Assembly (NCBI GenBank): GCA_035765855.1
Contig: DASTWM010000150.1
Location: 1-7,570, forward strand
Reading direction: 5' to 3'
Length of the DNA: 7,570 nt
Source of the DNA: DASTWM01 sp035765855
GTDB lineage: Bacteria; Chloroflexota; Chloroflexia; Chloroflexales; Roseiflexaceae
The notes beneath the pieces were generated by a model. That model made no database searches and was not told where the DNA came from. It was given only the letters and a program-made list of their open reading frames with translations. The translations under genes and the position numbers were made by a program. Positions 1 through 4,045 of the stretch are shown in pieces (positions within the stretch are counted from its first letter, which is position 1; every line of letters begins with the position of its first letter).

Positions 1-273
1 CTTCCAAGCGAACGACCGGGACCAGAGCGCAATGCACTGGCGCGCGAGCAACAGGAAATGGTGCAGCAGGCGTTGCAGCGCCTGCCCGAGAATTACCGCC
101 TGGTGACGGTGCTGCGCTACATGCACGACCTGTCCTATGAAGAGATCGCAGAAGTGAGTGGATTGACCGTGAGCACGATTAAAACACGATTGCACCGCGC
201 CCGCAACATGCTGGCGGAGACGCTGGGACCAGAAGGACAAGCTCTATGGGAAACCGAGACGAGTACATCGTAA
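1..273 (+). CDS. ECF-type RNA polymerase sigma factor, C-terminal part (5' end outside window)
   Basis: The frame is open from base 1, so this is the last 90 codons of a longer gene that ends in TAA at 271. The visible part is sigma region 4: LPENYRLVTVLRYMHDLSYEEIA, then the helix-turn-helix recognition segment around GLTVSTIKTRLHRAR, which in this family contacts the -35 promoter element. Regions 1 and 2 lie upstream of the window, so the subgroup cannot be assigned. The ATG at 58 is internal to region 4 and is not the true start. The last 28 bases overlap the next gene, whose ribosome site lies inside this one; such coupling is typical of sigma/anti-sigma pairs. The sigma factor presumably directs transcription of this operon and other envelope genes, but that is inference. 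Confidence 0.93.
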   Translation, partial: LPSERPGPERNALAREQQEMVQQALQRLPENYRLVTVLRYMHDLSYEEIAEVSGLTVSTIKTRLHRARNMLAETLGPEGQALWETETSTS

Positions 274-734
274 ATGATGATCATGCCGACGCCGCCATGC
301 GTCGCCTGTTAAGCCAGCATGCACAGCCGCTGTATGTCGATCCGCCACCTGATCTCGTGACACGCACGGCGCGCAGGCTGCCGCGTGGTGCGCCCGCCGT
401 GGCCGCGCGAACAGCCGCGCGTCAGCACGCGGTTCGCGCGGCGATGGCAGGATTCGCCGGTCTGCTAGTGCTGCTCCTCGCGCTTATGGGTGTGTTCGAT
501 GTGGTCGGCAGTGGTCCCCATCTTGGTTCCTTCTTTGGCGATGGGAGCAGCGGCGTGAGCGAAGCGCTGCTCATGGCGCGGCTGCTCGTTAAGCCAATTG
601 TCGGTACTTTTTTTACCATGTTTCCGGCAGTGCTCGTTACAAGCAGCGTCGTCGCAGTCGTAGGCGGCTGGCTATGGTGGCTGCTGGTGCGGCAACCACC
701 TGCGCGCGAGATCGGAAGCGAGGCCAGCCAGTGA
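246..734 (+). CDS. Two-pass membrane protein, probable anti-sigma factor
   Basis: This 162-residue protein has a hydrophilic N-terminal part (about 1-66) that would be cytoplasmic. A first membrane segment lies at about 68-86, a roughly 40-residue Gly/Ser-containing stretch follows, and a second membrane segment lies at about 125-148 with a short Arg-containing tail. AGAAGGA at 231-237 precedes the ATG by 8 bases and supports this start; an in-frame ATG at 297 is the alternative. It overlaps the sigma gene by 28 bases and the following gene by 4. No HxxxCxxC zinc anti-sigma motif is visible, so it is not a classic ZAS-type anti-sigma. The assignment rests on position, topology and the soluble N-terminus, as in membrane-anchored regulators that sequester the adjacent ECF sigma. 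It could instead be a membrane protein of unknown role in the same operon. Confidence 0.7.
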   Translation: MGNRDEYIVNDDHADAAMRRLLSQHAQPLYVDPPPDLVTRTARRLPRGAPAVAARTAARQHAVRAAMAGFAGLLVLLLALMGVFDVVGSGPHLGSFFGDGSSGVSEALLMARLLVKPIVGTFFTMFPAVLVTSSVVAVVGGWLWWLLVRQPPAREIGSEASQ

Positions 735-1672
735 AACTGTTGTATTTTTTTCGTACCATGGCGCTTGTTATGTTGCTGCTCGTATGCCTGGTGCCAGGAA
801 TCGCGCGGGCGCAGGGCGAAGATCCGCTCACCGTACCAGCCGGGCAGCACGTCGACGGCAGCGTTGCTACCATGACACAGAACATCATCGTGGGCGGCGA
901 TGTGTCCGGCGATGTGACGTCGTGGCGCGGCGACATTACGGTGAGCGGCCATGTGGGCGGCGATGTGGTCAGCTATGCTGGCAGTGTCACCGTTGAGCCT
1001 TCGGCCCGCATAGAAGGCAGCGTACTCGCGGCGGGCGGGCAGCTACAGGGCGCGACCACCGCACAGGTGGCAGGCAAAGCGTTTGAAGGATCAGGTAATG
1101 GCCGGGCGCTCGCCAGCGTTGTAACGCTGTTCACGCAACCATCGACTCAGCCAACCGCGACCAGTGGTGCGGTAAGCAATGTCTTCTTTGGCTTCCTGGT
1201 GACGGTGTTTCTGGTGGCCTTTAGCCTCTTGTGGGCCGCGCTGTGGCCGCGCCGCATGGCAGCCACTACGATAATATTACAAGCGCTGCCGCTCCGCTCA
1301 GTCGGTTTGGGGCTGCTCTCGACGGTCGTGCTGGCGGCAGCAGCGGTGCCACTCACCGCGCTCCTCACGGCGACGATTATCGGTCTTCCAATCATTGCCG
1401 TACTGTTACTGCTGCTCCAACTCCCTTATCTGTACGGTTTTGCGGCAGTGGTCCGGGCGCTCGGCGTTCATGAGCAAGCTGCTTTGATTAACCGGCGCAC
1501 GGCGCTTATCGCGCTTGGTATGGCGGCGCTGATTGGCGTGGTGACAGCGATCCTGCCGCTGGCTGGCGTGGCGCTGTTCTACCTGCTGGCCAGCCCAGGG
1601 CTAGGCGCGGCGGTGTTCACGCGGGGTGGCGTGGTGCTGCCAGCATCGCAACGCCCGCCACTCGTGCGATAG
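731..1672 (+). CDS. Membrane protein with N-terminal bactofilin-like (polymer-forming) repeat domain
   Basis: The chosen start is GTG at 731, which overlaps the preceding TGA (GTGA) and follows GAGG at 720-723. It gives 313 residues beginning with a clear signal peptide: positive KLLYFFR, a hydrophobic core, then a likely cleavage after ARA at about residue 27. In-frame starts at 674 (inside the upstream gene) and 758 are less likely. Residues 52-100 contain short Gly-Asp-Val repeats (GGDVSGDV, GHVGGDVV, RIEGSV) typical of the right-handed beta-helix of bactofilin or polymer-forming proteins. A low-complexity Ser/Thr/Pro linker (about 134-147) follows. Hydrophobic helices then lie at about 150-172, 191-213, 215-241 and 258-296. 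The repeat domain is probably exported and tethered by the C-terminal helices. The likely role is in the envelope under control of the operon's sigma factor, but no specific function is established. Confidence 0.8.
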   Translation: MKLLYFFRTMALVMLLLVCLVPGIARAQGEDPLTVPAGQHVDGSVATMTQNIIVGGDVSGDVTSWRGDITVSGHVGGDVVSYAGSVTVEPSARIEGSVLAAGGQLQGATTAQVAGKAFEGSGNGRALASVVTLFTQPSTQPTATSGAVSNVFFGFLVTVFLVAFSLLWAALWPRRMAATTIILQALPLRSVGLGLLSTVVLAAAAVPLTALLTATIIGLPIIAVLLLLLQLPYLYGFAAVVRALGVHEQAALINRRTALIALGMAALIGVVTAILPLAGVALFYLLASPGLGAAVFTRGGVVLPASQRPPLVR

Positions 1673-1708
1673 ATCGCGCAGCACCTCCGTAGCTGGAGAA
1701 AGCTTATT

Positions 1709-1752
1709 CCGCAGTTTTGCCGCAGTTTTGCCACAGCCGTTCCGCAGAGGTG
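1709..1752 (+). repeat. Four CCRCAG motifs on an exact 11-bp period
   Basis: CCGCAG occurs at 1709, 1720 and 1742, and CCACAG at 1731, so the four motifs start exactly 11 bases apart. The first two units are identical (CCGCAGTTTTG) and the last two diverge after the hexamer. Spacing of about one helical turn puts the motifs on the same face of the DNA, as in arrays bound by a regulator. The array lies between the operon's end and the micro-protein gene, upstream of a possible extended -10. Its function is inferred; a simple tandem-repeat origin is also possible. Confidence 0.6.
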
Positions 1753-1755
1753 GCC

Positions 1756-1764
1756 TGCTATGCT
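1756..1764 (+). promoter_or_regulatory. Possible extended -10 promoter element for the 28-residue ORF
   Basis: TGCTATGCT matches the extended -10 form TGNTATNNT. No good -35 hexamer stands 16-18 bases upstream; the phased CCRCAG array occupies that position instead, as at an activator-dependent promoter. Transcription would start near 1771, inside the palindrome that follows. This is a weak call based on pattern alone. Confidence 0.3.
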
Positions 1765-1785
1765 GGAGAAAACTTTTCACCAGCA
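1761..1785 (+). promoter_or_regulatory. 25-bp near-perfect palindrome (operator or leader hairpin) abutting a ribosome binding site
   Basis: The arms TGCTGGaGAAAA and TTTTCaCCAGCA flank a central C at 1773. Eleven of the twelve symmetric pairs are complementary, the exception being A1767/A1779. The last base of the right arm is the first base of the AAGGAG ribosome site. The left half is repeated without its partner 70 bp upstream (GCTGGAGAAARCTT at 1692-1705 and 1762-1775). The palindrome could be a dimeric repressor site overlapping the start of transcription, or an RNA stem affecting translation of the downstream ORF. Confidence 0.55.
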
Positions 1786-1795
1786 AGGAGCAGGC

Positions 1796-1882
1796 ATGAT
1801 GACACTGTACTACGACACCGAAGAAGGCACCGACTGCCCCGACCACGGCCCCTATGCGGATGACGATTGCCCGAAGTGCTAA
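1796..1882 (+). CDS. 28-residue Cys/His-rich micro-protein, minimal zinc-ribbon-like
   Basis: This short frame starts at ATG 1796, 5 bases after a consensus AAGGAG (1785-1790), and ends at TAA 1880. A second ATG immediately follows the first. The product is acidic and ends in CPDHGPYADDDCPKC, giving a C-x2-H followed by C-x2-C that could bind one zinc ion as a knuckle. The strong ribosome site and the motif filling the C-terminal half argue for a real gene despite its size. I recognise no named family. Just upstream are the phased repeats and the palindrome, so expression may be tightly controlled. A chance ORF cannot be excluded. Confidence 0.5.
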   Translation: MMTLYYDTEEGTDCPDHGPYADDDCPKC

Positions 1883-1885
1883 AAA

Positions 1886-1914
1886 TTGAGGGAACTACAG
1901 GAACTGAGGAAACT
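1886..1914 (+). repeat. GGAACT-type short repeat tract
   Basis: TTGAGGGAACT, AGGAACTGA and GGAAACTC follow each other directly after the stop of the 28-residue ORF. The minus-strand sequence directly after the lon stop (about 4041-4010) has a closely similar layout, TTGAGGAACT then AGGAACTGA, but that tract also carries the complementary arm and forms a terminator hairpin. Here no complementary arm is present within this stretch. Confidence 0.5.
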
Positions 1915-1928
1915 CGGAGAGATTTGCA

Positions 1929-1936
1929 AAGGTTGC
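1929..1936 (+). repeat. Left 8-bp target-site duplication candidate
   Basis: AAGGTTGC immediately precedes the left terminal inverted repeat at 1937. It matches AAGATTGC at 3950-3957 in 7 of 8 bases, the difference being a transition. Eight bases is the duplication size known for IS1595-family insertion. The bases flanking the nearer right end at 2937 (ATACCGCC) do not match. Confidence 0.55.
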
Positions 1937-1957
1937 TGCTCATGATGCGCTAGCGTG
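1937..1957 (+). repeat. Left terminal inverted repeat of the IS
   Basis: TGCTCATGATGCGCTAGCGT plus one further base aligns with the complement of 2917-2937 at 17 of 21 positions. The transposase stop (TGA, complement of 1940-1942) falls inside it. Confidence 0.75.
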
Positions 1958-2870
1958 CAGCTGCTCACCAAAGCACATTTGCTGGACGACAGCAGGAGTG
2001 ATGTGCTTGGCGTTCATCAGGGTCTCGAAGGTGGCAACATACTCGGCCAGAAAGTACTTGTGGACACCACGAAACACGCGCAGAAAGGTGCGCAGCGCCG
2101 CACCCGCACCTTCACAGCTGTTGCAATGCACCTCGCGTCTCCCATCACCATCATCATCGCGAGCCCATTCGTGCTTGCCGTGGCAGACGGTGGCGTGCTG
2201 CGGGTGAAGCCCGGTGTAGTTCGAGCCTTCGTCGGTGAAGAACAGCGTTCCTTCCGGGGCGATACTCGCTTCCACAATCTCACGGCTGGTCCGCTTGTCG
2301 GCGTGCTCGACCACCCAATACCGATAGGTTTTGGTCGTTCGGCTGACCACGCCGATGATCGGCGGGCGGTCGTTGTCGTATGTTCCGCGCCCCTTACGCT
2401 TGTTCGCTCGTCGACGCGGTGGATCACCTGGCTCAGGATGTCTACGACCTTTTTCCCCCCGCGTTCTGGTACAGCTCGTCGGCCTCGAACTCGTGGCCAT
2501 CGAGGCGGTCGTTCGGCAGCGTATCGTAGAGGTTCTGCTGAAGCTGCTGCCGAATCTGGACCAAGCGTTTGCGGTCGATGTCGAGCTCACGTGACAGACG
2601 TGCGGTCGATTCACCTTTGGCAACGCCGCGTAGCAGGAGCACCAGGGTCGCCGCGCTCTGGCGCGTTTTGGCGAACACAGTGCCACTCAGGACGGTGTAG
2701 TAGGCGTGACAGGCCCGACAGCGATAGGCCGGAATACGCTGGCGCCGGAACAGTCGGCGGTCAGAGCTGCCGCACGTGGGGCAGACCAAGCCCTGCGGAT
2801 GCAGATGGCGTTCGAGCCAGGCCAGGTACTCGTCATCATCAAGCAGGTCGGTGATGGGGAAATCGATCAT
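1940..2870 (-). pseudogene. IS1595/ISXO2-like transposase, interrupted by a one-base frame change
   Basis: Translation probably starts at ATG 2870, preceded by GGAGGGAG at optimal spacing; an ATG at 2885 lies inside that ribosome site. Residues 30-54 form a zinc ribbon (CPTC then CRAC), and a helical DNA-binding region follows. The catalytic domain begins around EADELYQNAG, with the first acidic residue at D131. The frame then ends at TAG 2442-2444. The natural continuation is in the next frame (GEKGRRHPEPGDPPRRRANK, GTYDNDRPPIIGVV, the TDEGSNY acidic motif, and KYFLAEYVATFE near the end), which stops at 1940. The switch occurs at GCG GGG GGA AAA AGG (complement of 2450-2463); losing one G restores one frame of about 309 codons. 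It is most likely an inactivating insertion or a sequencing error in the run. Programmed +1 shifting or transcript slippage remains possible. Confidence 0.85.
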
Positions 2871-2938
2871 CGCCGCTCCCTCCATCCGCTCACGGTTCCT
2901 GCCTCAGTCTACCATACACGCTGGCACCTCATGAGCCA
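2817..2938 (-). repeat. Right-end repeat of the IS, copy 1 (within the complete IS)
   Basis: These 122 bases are collinear, without gaps, with 3829-3950; I count six differences, all transitions. They cover the transposase ribosome site, its first codons, and the outer terminal repeat (2917-2937). Confidence 0.92.
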
Positions 2939-3008
2939 TACCGCCGAGGATTTGCAGGAGAACGGCGCGCCACCCTGCGGCTAGCAAAGAAACTGGAGGC
3001 ATAGGATA

Positions 3009-3809
3009 TTACACCGGCTTCCTGGCAAGGTACAGCACTGCCATGTACAATTTCGAGATTTTCCCGCCATACTGCGTGTCAATGAATTCGGCGATGCCCT
3101 CAAACAACTCCTTACGTTTCTCTGCTGGAAGCGCGAGGTTTGGCGAGTAGGTGCCGATCAAACGCAAATACTGGCTTGTCGTGTATTGCTCCCTCCAGGG
3201 GTAGCTACGCGCAATCGCCGGCTCAAACAAGCCGGTTGAATCGATAGTGCGCACAACTGAAGCCATTCCGCTTTCGATCGGCGGGCCATCACGCGGGTCA
3301 ATCCATAATTCGGGAATGATCCGCGCATAAACCGATTGTATATCGGCAAAGAAGCCAGAAAATTCCGCCGGGTGCTCGTTGGAGAAGATCGCCAGCCAGC
3401 CGCCCGGCTTGAGCAACTGTGCGGCTTTCGAGTAGCCAACTTCTGGTGCAACCCAGTGGAACGCTGTTGCAGACATTACCAAATCGAAGGTATTTGGCGA
3501 AGCGGACCAATCCTCGAAAGAAGTATGTTGAAACTCAACATTGGGGAATGTCGCGAACTTTGGCCGCGCAACCGCCAGCATCTCCGCGCCAATATCAAGG
3601 CACGTTAGTCGGTCGCCGCGCTCAGCAAATGGCAACGTAGCTTGGCCAGTGCCGCAGCCGATTTCAAGGATTCGTGCTGGTGAAGGCAGTCCGGTGGTTG
3701 TCACAATATCCTCGATAAGCGCAGGCGGATACCCAGGGCGTACAGCATCATACGCAAGCGCAGTCTGGTCGAAGCTCGTGCGATAACTGAGCGGTTGTTT
3801 GTCTAGCAT
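3009..3809 (-). CDS. Class I SAM-dependent methyltransferase
   Basis: This complete 266-residue protein has the Rossmann-type methyltransferase core. Motif I, ILEIGCGTGQATLPFAERG, is at residues 47-65 and binds S-adenosylmethionine. An acidic residue after strand 2, LTCLDIG (D72), is placed to hold the ribose. FDLVMSATAFHWV (108-120) and LLKPGGWLAIFS (132-143) are the later core motifs. The HWV form recalls UbiE/trans-aconitate-type small-molecule methyltransferases, but the substrate cannot be told. The start is ATG 3809 with AAGGGAAGG just upstream and the stop is TAA 3009. It lies between two same-orientation copies of an IS right end, and its base composition is visibly less GC-rich than lon and the sigma operon. 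Both points suggest transfer as transposon cargo. Its upstream region is the IS end remnant, so an IS-derived promoter may drive it. Confidence 0.9.
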   Translation of the reverse strand: MLDKQPLSYRTSFDQTALAYDAVRPGYPPALIEDIVTTTGLPSPARILEIGCGTGQATLPFAERGDRLTCLDIGAEMLAVARPKFATFPNVEFQHTSFEDWSASPNTFDLVMSATAFHWVAPEVGYSKAAQLLKPGGWLAIFSNEHPAEFSGFFADIQSVYARIIPELWIDPRDGPPIESGMASVVRTIDSTGLFEPAIARSYPWREQYTTSQYLRLIGTYSPNLALPAEKRKELFEGIAEFIDTQYGGKISKLYMAVLYLARKPV

Positions 3810-3882
3810 ATACCTTCCCTTTATTTCGCCAGGTCAGGCACTCGTCATCATCAAACAGGTCGGTGATGGGGAAATCGATCAT
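3748..3882 (-). pseudogene. Truncated transposase N-terminus running into the methyltransferase gene
   Basis: A second copy of the transposase start (GGAGGGAG, then ATG 3882) encodes MIDFPITDLFDDDECLTW, matching the first codons of the complete transposase. Homology stops at 3829. The frame then continues through unrelated sequence and ends at TGA 3748, inside the methyltransferase gene but in a different frame. The resulting 44-residue product is unlikely to function. Translation from this good ribosome site would run across the methyltransferase start and could couple to it. Confidence 0.75.
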
Positions 3883-3950
3883 CGCCGCTCCCTCCATCCG
3901 CTCACGATTCCTGCCTCAGTTTACCATGCACGCTGGCACCTCATGAGCCA
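3829..3950 (-). repeat. Right-end repeat of the IS, copy 2 (isolated remnant)
   Basis: This is a 122-base direct repeat of 2817-2938 in the same orientation, 116 of 122 identical. It contains the outer terminal repeat (complement of 3929-3949) and the transposase ribosome site and start. The rest of an IS copy is missing. Its inner edge, next to TTATTTCG, is abrupt, and its outer edge adjoins the candidate target duplication. Confidence 0.93.
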
Positions 3951-3957
3951 AGATTGC
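3950..3957 (+). repeat. Right 8-bp target-site duplication candidate
   Basis: AAGATTGC directly follows the outer IS end and pairs with AAGGTTGC at 1929-1936 (7 of 8). The first A is shared with the base after the inner right end (2938), so the boundary is uncertain by one base. Confidence 0.55.
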
Positions 3958-3962
3958 ATCGT

Positions 3963-4036
3963 AAAAAAGAACTCGTAGGAGAAAAGAACTAAGGGAACTC
4001 ACCAGTTCCTTCAGTTCCTTCAGTTCCTACGAGTTC
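3963..4036 (-). terminator. Long-hairpin rho-independent terminator after lon
   Basis: Read on the minus strand, a 12-base arm (complement of 4025-4036) pairs perfectly with the complement of 3969-3980 and is followed by six U residues (complement of 3963-3968). The 44-base interior holds further complementary GGAACT/AGTTCC elements, including AGTTCC paired with GGAACT around a CACC loop at 4000-4003. The hairpin begins ten bases past the lon stop codon. The GGAACTGAA repeats in the stem are unusual for a terminator. Confidence 0.85.
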
Positions 4037-4045
4037 CTCAAGCCC

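Larger units (their letters stand above)
1937..2937 (-). mobile_element. IS1595-family (ISXO2-like) insertion sequence, about 1.0 kb
   Basis: The element is bounded by imperfect inverted repeats of about 21 bp, at 1937-1957 and the complement of 2917-2937, identical at 17 of 21 positions. The core GCTCATGA and the inner AGCGTG are shared by both ends. It encodes one transposase on the minus strand whose stop codon lies inside the left repeat. The exact outer base could shift by one. The sequences directly outside the two ends do not form a target duplication with each other, so this is probably not a simple recent insertion of the 1.0-kb unit. Confidence 0.8.
1937..3949 (-). mobile_element. 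Putative IS1595-family transposon carrying a methyltransferase, with a duplicated right end
   Basis: The proposed unit runs from the terminal repeat at 1937 to a second copy of the opposite terminal repeat ending at 3949. In order it contains a frameshifted transposase, right end copy 1 (to 2937), a methyltransferase gene, and right end copy 2 (3829-3949). The outer boundaries are flanked by AAGGTTGC and AAGATTGC, whereas the inner right end is not matched. Passenger-gene-carrying members of this family are known. The alternative is two separate insertions followed by deletion of most of the second. The sequence shows the repeats directly; the single-unit reading is inferred. Confidence 0.55.

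Noticed and set aside
422..952. 176-codon minus-strand open frame across the anti-sigma and polymer-forming genes
   Set aside because: It is a shadow of two well-supported plus-strand genes that overlap each other, with no motif of its own.
1681..1700. Terminator hairpin (CTCC/GGAG) after the sigma operon
   Set aside because: The stem is only four base pairs and no T-run follows.
1955..2854. 299-codon open frame on the plus strand opposite the transposase
   Set aside because: It lies antisense to recognisable transposase motifs in the opposite strand and has Arg/Gly/Ser-rich content without any recognisable domain.
2938..2945. Target duplication for the 1.0-kb IS
   Set aside because: ATACCGCC does not resemble AAGGTTGC on the left side; only the outer right end has matching flanks.
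3829..3882. Possible fusion of the transposase N-terminus to the methyltransferase
   Set aside because: The two starts (3882 and 3809) differ by 73 bases, so they are in different frames; the transposase frame ends at 3748 without joining.
3961..4040. CRISPR-like or iteron array from the repeated AGTTCC units
   Set aside because: The repeats are only 6-9 bp without spacers and are explained by the lon terminator stem-loop.
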